Assembly (NCBI GenBank): GCA_037447655.1
Contig: JBBHKE010000672.1
Location: forward strand, 199,001 to 263,000
Source of the DNA: Zygnema cylindricum
Taxonomy: Eukaryota > Streptophyta > Zygnematophyceae > Zygnematales > Zygnemataceae
DNA length: 64,000 nucleotides
Direction of reading: 5' to 3'
Position numbers and translations under genes: made by a program. The notes beneath the pieces are model-generated. The model saw nothing but the letters and a program-made list of their open reading frames with translations. It was not told the origin of the DNA and searched no databases. Of this stretch, positions 34,863-44,420 are shown one piece after another (position 1 is the stretch's first letter; each line of letters starts with the position of its first letter).

Positions 34863-35857
34863 TGTTGTCTATTGCCTATTTCAGCCATGGATTACTCACG
34901 GAAACACCCACAGACTACCTCAAAAACAGCTGTGTTTAAGAAAGCACAGATTACTCCACAATAAACAAAATCAATTCAAACTAAAACAATGTGCATTATA
35001 CCATATACACTGTAATCTCCCAAAGTTATTGCCAAATCCACCATGGAATCTAGAAGATATAAGCTCCAGAGTTTCCCAAAAATAGCTGACAGCTTCACAA
35101 ACTAACCACTTAGACTGTTCACAGAATCTTACATAGATACTGGAATACAATGAAACTTCACACACATATAGATTCTATATCATAAAAAAATTTCACAAAG
35201 TTTCACATGAAAGCACAAAACAAAGTGATCACACCAACAGGTCAAAGATGCAGAAAACAGTCTGCCATTACTTTGATTAACTTGACTGCGATACATAAAA
35301 TAGTCTAAGTCCTGCAAGTTATACTCAGACTACTTAATATACGGAGGAATACCATCCGTACTTTATCTACTCTAATAAACTAATTATCCAAAAGGACAAA
35401 CCTATGTTGTACAGACTATTTACACCGCAATCTTCATATGTCACAAAAAACAAAGCTACCGCTAAGCAACTACTAAACTACCACTACCGTACAATCATCA
35501 TTACTCGAAATCTATCCTAGTCATATTATCCGCAGCTGCGCTAGCTGCGCTGGCTGCGCTTGTCCGTACAGATCATATAAATAGCCGCAACTGCGTTGAC
35601 TTAACTGCATCGCAGCTCCACCGTACCGGCGGCGCTTATTTCAACATTCCGTTTATTTTACATCGGATCGCTTTGCGATCCGCCGTCCATTTGTCACAGC
35701 TTGTTCACACCACTCAATGAGTCTTTTATGTTACTTTAATTATATTAATCCGTTCGCTCCCCCAATCCGTGAATCTATTCAAACCTCCATATTAAATCAA
35801 ATTAGCAGTTACGCGCAAACTGTCTCGTACATATGAAACCGACTTTTCAAAACAACA
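34863..35857 (-). repeat. 3' LTR of element E
   Basis: It runs from TGTTGTCTATTGCC to CAAAACAACA. It contains a perfect 8-bp palindromic stem (CGGATCGC/GCGATCCG, 35664-35682) and a GCTGCGCT repeat cluster near 35532-35560. A purine tract (minus CCGGGGGAG) abuts it. Confidence 0.85.
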
Positions 35858-35898
35858 CTCCCCCGGAAATTTAGTTTCGTGCCCCCAAAGAAAATTAT

Positions 35899-36020
35899 GC
35901 AGCGTGTAATGTTATATTGCTACGCTGCGCTAGTTTGACATCGCAGCGCAGTATGAATACAAAGAGCAGCGTGTACTGGTATGCTGCTACGCTGTACTAA
36001 TTCGACATCGCAGTGTGAGC
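35899..36020. repeat. 67-bp tandem repeat with internal hairpins next to the E 3' LTR
   Basis: Two units begin GCAGCGTGTA at 35899 and 35966. Each contains GCTACGCTG..GACATCGCAG, whose arms can pair. The second unit diverges at its end. Confidence 0.7.
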
Positions 36021-37274
36021 TGTTTCTCTTTTTCACCCTTAACTTCCTCCTCATAGCCTCATCTACTGGGACTTAAGCTTTCAAATTCTACACTCCCCTA
36101 AAGCTTTTGACTCATTAGTCTATGTTTTATGTAAATATTTCCACTCTAATGGATAAACAAAAGAATAAAAAAATATATATATATATATTTTAATATTCAA
36201 ACATCTGTATTAACCTCACTGTTCATCATACAATAATTTGAGCAGAAACAACACATCACCACTGCTTTGCCGACGTCGCCATTGCTCTTGCTGCCCTCTA
36301 CCAATTCTTATTCGCTTGCTGCCTTCTTGTAAAAATTGTCTTGTAATAACTCCCCTTACGCCATAAATCCATAACCCCTGAATATTTAGTTGCGTGCACC
36401 AAGAATTGAATAATCAGCATATAAGTGTCATACGTCACCACTCTTTTCAATGCGCTGCTATGCTGCGTCGATGTTCGCGACACGAACTTCTTCCGATGAT
36501 TCTCCACTGCTTTCGCTGCGCTCTGCCATGTCTCCCGAAATTTTCTTTCCTGAACAAGTCATTGTTTCCACTACCTCCTTTGTCTTCAACAAGGAAGAAT
36601 ACAACTCTAAAATCCTACCAAAAACAGATCGAATGTCAAACGAAGTTGTCTTTATAAGGCATGCCTGTAATATATGTTTTTCCAAAATTAAGATTTCTCT
36701 AAATTCACATTCTTAAAAAAAAAAAAAAATGTCCTCCATAAAATCATTTCTTCTGCTCTCTTATCTTGATCACTTTATGAGCATGTTTTCTTCTACCCTT
36801 GATCCTTTGAATATTACATCTTCTTTTTGTTTTCTTCATGATCTTTTGTCTTTTTTGAAAGTTTACATTTTTGTCACAATTTTCTACTTGTTTAATGTCA
36901 AAAATACTAGTTTTCTGTTACACCTTCATGTTTTTCTCCATAGATTTGCTACTTCCATCAACTTCATTCATCTGAGAAATATTAAATTTGGTTCTTCTTC
37001 TTTTCAGCTGCACTCTTTTAACTTTTGCATTCTTATTACATTTTTCAATCCCACAAACTTCTTTTCTCACTCCAATTTTCTAAACAATTTTTCTTTGTTT
37101 TTCTCCTAGTTCACCGATTTTCACGACCACGTTACTTATAGTTTCTGCTTCTAAGTGTCCATCTCTTCCTTCAACTCCTCTTGCTTTTTCTTTAGTTAAC
37201 AAACTTCATTGTAAGCCATTTTCACTCACAGATTTGTCATTTGATAAGGTCACAGAAATCATGTCCTTCTCTCC
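36021..37274. other. AT-rich internal region of element E without a recognisable gene
   Basis: This holds low-complexity A/T tracts (for example 36165-36190 and an A-run near 36715-36730). Minus-strand frames around 36910-37080 are rich in Lys and Arg, but stops interrupt them. It may be decayed gag C-terminal sequence. No pol motif is visible. Confidence 0.45.
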
Positions 37275-38385
37275 TTAGTCCTTCACCACACTATCTTCGG
37301 TGACATAACTCCTTCCACCAGTTTCCACATAATATACCTCATTCCTAATTCCTGTTTTCTTCATATCTTCGTCCGGTCCTTCTAGAAAAATTGGGTTTAT
37401 TTTATTAGTCTTTATGTTTAAGTATTTTTCGGCTTCCAGTTCCAAGTGACCTTCACTTCCTCTAATTTCTCTTACTTCAAACAACTCTTCCTCCTGTAAC
37501 TCTTTGTTACTCACCAATCTTATGTCTAGAAAAGGGACTGACACCAAATCCTTTTCTGTCACCTCCTCCTTTACTCCATTCCAAACACCACAGAAGGTCG
37601 GTAAATACATAAATTCGTCAACACACTGTGTATGCCTTTTGTCATTTGTCAGGTCTTGTCTCTCACTCACGAAAGCACTTGATTCCTTTCTTGTTGGGTT
37701 TCGAACTAGTGTGTTGTCCCATCCATCTCTAAAATTCCCTCTAACACATGCACTTTTATACCATGGACATACCCTGAAGGTATGTCCTAAATCATTACAG
37801 TAAAAACAATTCTTTGGCCGATCTCCGAACTCACTACTACCTTTAAATTTCTGAAACTGAGACTTAGATTCCTTTATATTCCTTTCACTTGATAAGACCT
37901 TTCTATTAGCCTCTTCATCTTGAATAACTGGTCTGGCTACAGTTATGCTCCAATCATTTTTATCAATTAAAGTCAATCGATCTAGTGCACTCTTATATTC
38001 TTTAGGTAGACTTCTTATTAACAAGATAGCTTGTTGAGCATATGTAAAGTTTCCACCTGCCAAATTATTTTTTGCAAATAATACTTGTAAATCAATACAG
38101 TGTTTCTCCATACTACCTCCTACATACTTGTGTTCAACTATTTTGGTAACATTGCTAAGCAAATGATAAAAAGACGTCTTTCCATACATACATTCTAAGC
38201 TCTTCAATAATTCAGCTGCCTTTTTAAAATTGAGATATAACATTACCAAATCCTCAGTCAAGGAGTTCTTTATAACTCTTAGACACTCATGATTTTTCTT
38301 TTTCCATCCATTCGATGTTTCGGTCAAGGTACCGTCCACCACATCCATTAGCTCTATCATCTCGAAGTAGTTCTCGAACGTACAC
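37275..38385 (-). CDS. Element E gag (copia-like), open frame of 361 residues
   Basis: It resembles the copia retrotransposon gag. Near the N-terminus (38360 leftward) it reads MIELMDVVDGTLTE, then ELLKSLECMYGK and HCIDLQVLFAKNNLAGG, then ILLIRSLPKEYKSALDRL, a typical copia gag succession. The zinc knuckle CFYCNDLGHTFRVC lies near 37785-37830. Codons upstream of the first Met stay open (FENYFE), and the true N-terminus continues beyond the inserted solo LTR. There, 39444-39494 encodes LPIFDGSKYHY after the ATG of the PBS. The frame is unusually intact next to the other gags, apart from that insertion and one stop near the start. The C-terminal third is acidic and unassigned. Confidence 0.72.
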
Positions 38386-39443
38386 TGTAGAAATTAATGG
38401 TCTTTTTTAAAAGTATTTTCTAGGTCTGAATAGAAATAATAAGAAGCCAAGGCAGTCTATCTCTAACTTCTCTCTCCAACTTCTCAAACTTGTCGCAGTC
38501 ACTGAGAAATTGGAGAGGGAGCTAGAGCCATGGCTACCTAGGCTATCCAGAGGTTTACGGGAAAATATATTTTAGTTAGGGGTTTTTTTTTACTAAAAGA
38601 TATGTGCCGGCGGCATGATTTGATCCTGGTACCTGCCGGTTGGTAGACAGCCGGTAGCCGGTAACCTTAGTCGTTAAGTCTAGAAGTAGCGTTACGTAAT
38701 ATAGGGATTGATAATTATTTAAACATTTATATGTAGAAAATTTCATTTAACTGTAACTAATTACAGGAGACATATATCCAGTAAATGTAATAGTACGGTT
38801 TCCGGTACGGATAAGAAACCAATACCGCGCATTTATTTCTTTAGTGAAACAAATACCGCGCATGTATTTATTACGGCTACAATTAAATGTGAATTTAATC
38901 GAACGGCCGTAATTAACGTCGAGATCGCGGAAGAGGATTTCGGCGGTTTTTTGTCATCGCCACATCGGATGACACGTGGCGAAATGACATTGGATCGCGG
39001 CATCTCCGAGGATTAAAGAAGCAAATCCGGACATACCACGTGTCGACATATAGGCCATGTCGTACAATGGCCGTACATAAAGTACACCGGCAGCTGTACT
39101 TTTGAGTACGGAGGTGCATTCTGATTGGCTCCTAAATCAGTAGATAGAGTCTGTGAGAGAGATAAGACTTAGAAAAATTAGAAGATAGGACCCTCTCTCA
39201 CAGAGAGCTTCTGTACAAAAGGTCAACTTTGACCCTCCATAACTTACTGCTCTGGGGAGCAAATTCAAAGATTCTTTTTGCTATCGACTCAAGGAAATCT
39301 TCTCTTTACAAGGGTGAAGTTGGTCAGAGATTTTGTCTGCCAAGGTGGCAGTTATTTTTGCTGAAAAACAAAGGGGTCAGGGTTATCCTAGAGGCTTCTT
39401 GGAAGCTGTCTACTCTGAGGACTTATGGAGGTCTCAGAGTTCA
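38386..39443 (+). mobile_element. Solo copia LTR in element E, plus orientation
   Basis: It is the reverse complement of the C/D family LTR, from TGTAGAAATTAATGG to GGTCTCAGAGTTCA (one T lost). It interrupts E gag between SKYHY and FENYFE. Flanking pentamers TACAC and AGTAG do not match, so the duplication is lost or the insertion was followed by rearrangement. Confidence 0.85.
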
Positions 39444-39485
39444 AGTAGTGATATTTTGATCCATCAAATATAGGTAGCTATGGGT

Positions 39486-39499
39486 GTGGGCCCATAACT
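39486..39499 (-). other. Primer-binding site of element E
   Basis: The minus strand reads AGTTATGGGCCCAC next to the LTR. 13 positions match the half-tRNA site of the copia elements, although E is a very different family. The internal ATG again opens gag (MGPHP, then a stop). Confidence 0.75.
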
Positions 39500-40494
39500 T
39501 GTTGTCCATAGCCTATTTCAGCCATAGATTACTCACGAAAACACCCACAGACTACCTCAAAAACAGCTGTGTTTCAGACAGCAAAGATTACTCCACAAAA
39601 AAAAAATCACGTCAAATTGCACCAATAAGCAGTATACCATATACAGTGTAATCTCCCAAAGTTATTGCCAAATCCACCAAGGAATCTACAAGATATAAGC
39701 TCCAGAGTTTCCCAAAAATAGTTGACAGCTTCACAAACCAACCACTTAGACTGTGCACTGAATCTTTCAAAGATACTAAAATCTAATGAAACTTCACAAA
39801 CATATAGATTCTATATCAAAAAATAACTCCACAAAGTTTCACATGAAAGCACTTAACACAGTGATCACACCAAAATGTCAAAGATGCAGAAAAACAATCT
39901 GCCATTACTTTGATTAACTTGACTGCGATACATAAAATAATCTAAGTCGTGCAAGTTATACTCAGACTACTGAATGAACGGAGGAAAACCAGCCGTATTG
40001 TATCTACTCTAATAAACTAATTAGCCAAAAGGACAAACCTATGTTGTACAGACTATTTACACCGCAATCTTCATATGTCACAAAAAACCAAGCTACCGCT
40101 AAGCTACTACTAAACTACCACTACCGTATTATCATCATTACTCGAAATCTATCCTAGTCATATTATCCGCAGCTGTGCTAGCTGCGTTGGCTACGCTTGT
40201 CTTTACGGATCATATAAATAGCTTGAGCTGCGTTGACTTAACAACGTCGCAGCTCCGCCATACCGACGGCGGTTATTTCAACATTCCGTTTATTTTACAT
40301 CGGATCGCTTCGCGATCCGCCGTCCATTTGTCACATCTTGTTCACACCACTCAATGAGTCTTTTACGTCACTTTAATTTTATCAATCCGTTCGCTCCCCT
40401 AATCCGTGAATCTATTCAAACCTCCATATTAAATCCAATTAGCAGTTACGCGCAAGCTGTCTTGTACGCAGGAAACTGACTTTTCAAAATAACA
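39500..40494 (-). repeat. 5' LTR of element E
   Basis: It runs from TGTTGTCCATAGCC to CAAAATAACA, closely matching the LTR at 34863. The palindrome at 40301-40319 is conserved, with TTC in place of TTT in its loop. Confidence 0.86.
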
Positions 40495-41748
40495 GAACTC
40501 CTCTCAAGAACTGAGGGTTCCAAAATCTGAAGCTCGTATCCCCTCTAATTCGAGAAGACATGTGGCTTTTGAGTAATGTGCTACTCGGTTAGAAGTTTAA
40601 TAACAACCTACTTAAAACCCACGGTTTTGGCCCCAAGGATCCTTGTAGTCTACTCCGGTGAAGACGCACCCGAGAAGAACCACCAAAATGAACCCTAAAA
40701 TACTCTTCCAAACAGATATAATGGACATAAAGAATCGGCTGTTTCATAATTAAAAATATCACGTTGCCCCAGAAAATATAAATAAAAGATAAAGTCAATG
40801 TTGATGGCAATGTAAGCTACACGTACCCCTTGAAGCAACGATGGCAAAAATAGAAGACGAAATCTCCCCCAATGGCATTGCAGCAGGTAATGCACCCCCT
40901 CGCCCCTTGGTTTCAGCCATTCAAAACCGAATAAACTCCCTTTAGTTCCAAATAGAAAAAGTCCAAACCGCCCAAAAGATTGATAGTGCCAACTACACTC
41001 CAAGGTGTGATTTCCACATAAGACAATTCCAAACCAAAATGGCAATAGAGTCTAACACACCAGGACAAAGATTCTCCAAAAAAAGGTTTGTTGGAATTTT
41101 CTAGGGTTTTTATCAGGAGACAGTTCTGAAAAGCAACGTGTCTCCTTGGGCCCTAAGTGCCTTATACTTCACAGTTTGTCCAGTTTTATGACCCCACGTC
41201 AACGCTATCAAATTAGCCAATGTGCGAGAAGCACGTGTTAATGAACTGAGATCAGACCAAATCATCCATACTACACTTGGGGCAAAAAGTTATACTCCAC
41301 ATTGCGGCTACATCCACAACCTAAAGTCAAAATTAGTTCCACTATTAAACCACAAAGTACTAAAAAGGACATGCACAAGCCTAACTTCTACCTCATGTAA
41401 TTAATAGAATAAAATGCTAAAGGACCTACACTAAATTCCTACTAATATTTAACAACATTATTAAAATGAAAGTTTGGAAAGTGACATGGCGTTCACAATG
41501 AACACTGTAGAAGGGTTGGTGGAAACGGGTTTTATATTGCACTATGGCACAGTTTGAGATGCAATAACTCCGTGGTCCGGTCTCCGTTTGACGCAAAATA
41601 AAATATGTTGCGCTTAGTTCAGGACATCCAAGGATCTGGCGAGTTTGGTGCACTCCTTCCACCGTACACAAGTAACCGTACAAGGTTGAAGTGGCTCCGA
41701 AATCTGGAATAAACAAGGGTTTGCCGTCACCGCCACGAGCTTAACAAC
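40495..41748 (-). mobile_element. Gypsy 5' LTR region, copy G2 (start approximate)
   Basis: It aligns with 9374-10700 and 29700-30850. 40495-40600 is leader or LTR start. No protein is encoded. It ends near CTTAACA at 41747, after which a second gypsy LTR start (TGTCGAGCGAGCC) follows directly. Confidence 0.55.
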
Positions 41749-41785
41749 TGTCGAGCGAGCCTTGGAAATATAATGTGAGGACCAC
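41749..41785. mobile_element. Start of another gypsy LTR, cut by element A
   Basis: TGTCGAGCG matches the left end of the solo gypsy LTR at 29410. Sequence resumes after element A at 60767. ACCAC is present on both sides (41781-41785 and 60767-60771). Confidence 0.6.
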
Positions 41786-42675
41786 TGTTGAAAAGAGGTA
41801 ATTAAAATTTCACTTCTCTATTTTATTTTTACTTTAAAGAAAGAGAGTAAGGATCAAAGGCACGCCATGGCTGCCGCAATATTTAGAAAGTGGCAGATTT
41901 TGAAATAAAGGATATTTTACTAATATGATGCCTAAGTCCAGTTTGAAACTCGGTCTGTGGACTTCTATATAGTCGTCCGTCTTAACCACTAAGGCATTAT
42001 CGAAACGATACACGTGACGGGTTTCAAAGATATATAAACATTAACGCAATAGCTAATTAACATCAGACTAACCAAAAGGAGCAATTCATGCATGTACGCG
42101 AATCTGAACCGTGTAAAATATGTTTTGATCGGACGGCCAATATTATAGCCGCCACGCGAAGTGAGCTTTTGGTGGCATACGGAGATAGCGTCACGCAGTG
42201 CCACGTGGCGCCACATTATTTGATACCGGAGAAGATGGGAGGAGGAACCATGGCTTCCGATTTGACAGGTGTCACCTTGTAGACCTTGTCGTACAAATAG
42301 TTGTACAATAAGTACATCGCCCATTGTACCTTCTTCTACTTTATAGTGTTCCTATTGGACTAGGGTTTAATAGTAGGTAGTCGTGAGTAGGCAGACCGAG
42401 ACTTAGTAATATTTAGGTACCTTTCACTCTAAGAGAGCTTGTAACTATAAAGGTCGTCTTTGACCAGCCATAACTTACTGCTCGGGTGAGCAAATTCACT
42501 GATTCTTTTTGCGTTTGACTCAAGGGAGTCTTGTCCTCACAAAGGTGAGAGTGGTCAGAATACTTTTGTGCCTGGGCGCCCCTTATTCAGTGGGAAAGTG
42601 GAAGGGGCAAATATTATCCTAGAGGCTTTACATAGGCTACTCATTCTTTGGGTCAATGGAGACCACAAAATTTCA
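41786..42675 (+). repeat. 5' LTR of element A
   Basis: 890 bp from TGTTGAAAAGAGG to AAAATTTCA. It contains an antisense tRNA-like module at about 41931-42003 and the hairpin array TGCTC..GAGCA, GACTC..GAGTC and CCTCAC..GTGAG at about 42478-42552. Confidence 0.9.
41931..42003 (-). other. tRNA-like module in the A LTR (antisense to the element)
   Basis: On the minus strand ATGCCTTAGTGGTTAAGACG resembles a tRNA D-arm/A-box. GAGTTTCAAACTGG corresponds to a degraded T-arm/B-box; the other LTR keeps GAGGTTCAAATTTGG. The ends ATGCCTTAG and CTTAGGCAT can pair like an acceptor stem. It is not a functional tRNA by inspection, since no proper anticodon arm is evident. Confidence 0.5.
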
Positions 42676-42690
42676 GGTTATGGGCCCACC
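42676..42690 (+). other. Primer-binding site of element A
   Basis: GGTTATGGGCCCACC begins at the first base after the LTR. It is complementary to the anticodon arm of plant-type initiator tRNA-Met (sequence recalled, not searched). Confidence 0.82.
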
Positions 42691-43442
42691 CTCTAGGGTG
42701 CCCATATTTGATGGATGAGACTTTTTGTATTGGGAAATGATGATGGAGGGAGAAATATTTGAGAAGCATCTTTGGGGCATAGTGTCTGGACAAATTGAAT
42801 GCCCACCTCCACCTGGGTTTGGAGGGACACGTTTTTCTGGCACCTCCGCCTCTACAGTTGGTAGAACAGCTTCCACCATCACCGAGGATGAAGATGAGGA
42901 TGGAGAGGAGATTCTCATGAGAGGAGAAAAGGGAGGAGTTGCAACTGAAGTGACACCATTGCCGAAGGCGATACCGGCAGCAGAACCACCAGCAACAGCG
43001 ACAAGGGTTCAGATCGAAAGATCAGAGTATGAAAAGTGAAAATACAAAGACAAGGTTGCGAAGCTCTTAATTCTTAAAACTGTAGCAGAGGGCATTGCCA
43101 TTCCCCTTATGCATGTCAAATCTTCATCTCAGATATGGATATCACTAGTTAACAAATATAAGAGTGGATCATTGCAGCAACTACAGTTGGCGGAAAATAA
43201 GATTGCACCTTATACTTATAAAGGAGGAAGTATGAATAACTATTGCAATGATTTAGGAGCATTATTTGGAGAGTTAGAGAGTGCAGGTAACTCATGGTTT
43301 GTGAGACAAAGAGTGAACACATTAATGATGAAAATACCTGAAGAGTATGAGAATATCATTAACCGATTCCAGGACATAGGAGATAGCAACTGGAATTGGG
43401 ATGACATAGTGGGAATGATTTTAGTGAAAGAAAGCACCATAG
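42680..43442 (+). pseudogene. Element A gag, 5' part
   Basis: The start at 42680 is the ATG inside the PBS, giving MGPPSRVPIFDG, then a stop (TGA at 42716-42718), then LYWEMMMEGEIFEKHLWGIVSG. Later blocks include a MNNYCNDLGALFGELE segment and MKIPEEYENIINRFQDIGDSNW. The frame breaks again near 43036. It ends at VKESTI, where element B is inserted. Confidence 0.87.
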
Positions 43443-43898
43443 TGCAATTCTGTGTCCTCCATTGGACCATAGAATATAGGAAGCCTCTAGATACTATTTA
43501 ACTAACCCACTTTAAGCCACAACCATTGCTGCCCAAGAAGGCAAACTGACAATTTGATTGCACCTCTGTGTAGCTTAGACTCCCCTGATTCCGTATCAAA
43601 AAGAATCAGTGAAAATGGCCAACCATCCGATAAGTTATGAGTCAGCAAAGATACCAAGTTTATAGAAACTCTCAAAGTGAGAGGTTCCTATCTACCAAAA
43701 TTCTTTAAGTCCTAAATACCTCTCACAAACCCTATCTATTGAAGTACGAACTAATCGGATCACTGTAGAGTACAGAAAAGTACTATGGCCGATGTACTTT
43801 CTGTACGGCCTTTTACGGCAACGCCATTAAGTGGACGCGTGTCCACTTTTCACTTGTCGTTATGTTCGCCGGAATTCCTACGACCAAATGTCATCCCT

Positions 43899-43925
43899 CC
43901 ACGTGGCGCCACGTCACGCCACGTC
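43899..43925. promoter_or_regulatory. Cluster of three ACGT motifs including a G-box
   Basis: Within 27 bp there is CCACGTGG followed by two CCACGTC/CACGTC-type sites. Such motifs bind plant bZIP/bHLH factors; the role here is inferred. The cluster is repeated in the other B LTR near 55675-55701. Confidence 0.45.
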
Positions 43926-44159
43926 TATAAACGCCAAAAGTGACCATTCTGTGATCTCGGCATTGATGTACGTCGTGGGATCAGATTCGATATTAAATGT
44001 CCGCCGTCGAAAACAAATGTCCTATTCATTTGTTTGCGTGCGAGATAATGTTCGCACTATATAATACTTAGTTCCATGTTCTTTCGTTTGTAATTCCGTT
44101 TATCGAATTCATAAACGTAACATTGTTTAAGTAAATATCAAACCTAATGTATGCTAACG

Positions 44160-44240
44160 GACTTCTACGACAGACTGGTTAGAGCTAACGGCTAAGCCGC
44201 GCTCTACCGGTCGGAGGTTCGAGCCCTGCCGGAATCAACC
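44160..44240 (+). other. tRNA-like module in the B LTR (antisense to the element)
   Basis: GGTTAGAGC at 44178-44186 and GGTTCGAGCCC at 44216-44226 are the hallmark D-loop/A-box and T-loop/B-box sequences of tRNAs, at near-natural spacing. The B-box matches the GWTCRANNC consensus fully. No convincing acceptor or anticodon stems are seen, so this is a tRNA relic or pol III promoter mimic and not a tRNA gene. Confidence 0.55.
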
Positions 44241-44420
44241 TTTTGTTGAGAGTGACATAAGTCACTCTTTAGCCTTACCTGCTTAAGCTAGGACAGCCAT
44301 GGCTCAGCCACCCTCTCTATCCCTCAATGACTACGACAAGTATGGTGGGAAGAGAGTACCTTTTCTATTTGTACTAAGTTCAGACCTAGAAAATACCATA
44401 TAAAAATAATAATTTCAACA

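Larger units (their letters stand above)
34863..40494 (-). mobile_element. LTR element E: gag-only, probably non-autonomous
   Basis: LTRs of 995 bp flank an internal region holding a gag but no pol. Flanks are GAATT (34858-34862) and GAACT (40495-40499), a 4-of-5 target-site match. The PBS is the same half-tRNA type. A plus-sense solo copia LTR (38386-39443) sits near the gag start. Without that insert the internal region is only about 2.6 kb, too short for a copia pol. It may have been mobilised by proteins of related copia elements; this is inferred from the shared PBS. Confidence 0.82.
43443..44420 (-). repeat. 3' LTR of element B
   Basis: 978 bp from TGCAATTCTGTG to TTTCAACA. It contains three ACGT cores in a row (43899-43925), the tRNA-like module (about 44160-44235) and the stem-loop around 44305-44355. 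Minus-strand purine tract AAAATAAGGGGAG abuts it. Confidence 0.9.

Noticed and set aside
36729-37109. Phe/Leu-rich 126-residue plus-strand frame
   Set aside because: It is low-complexity AT-rich sequence in the internal region of element E. The opposite strand has Lys/Arg-rich decayed coding potential, so this is probably a shadow.
44160-44240. Functional tRNA gene
   Set aside because: A- and B-box sequences are good, but no consistent acceptor and anticodon stems can be drawn, and the block repeats in every LTR of the family. Treated as a tRNA-like LTR module.
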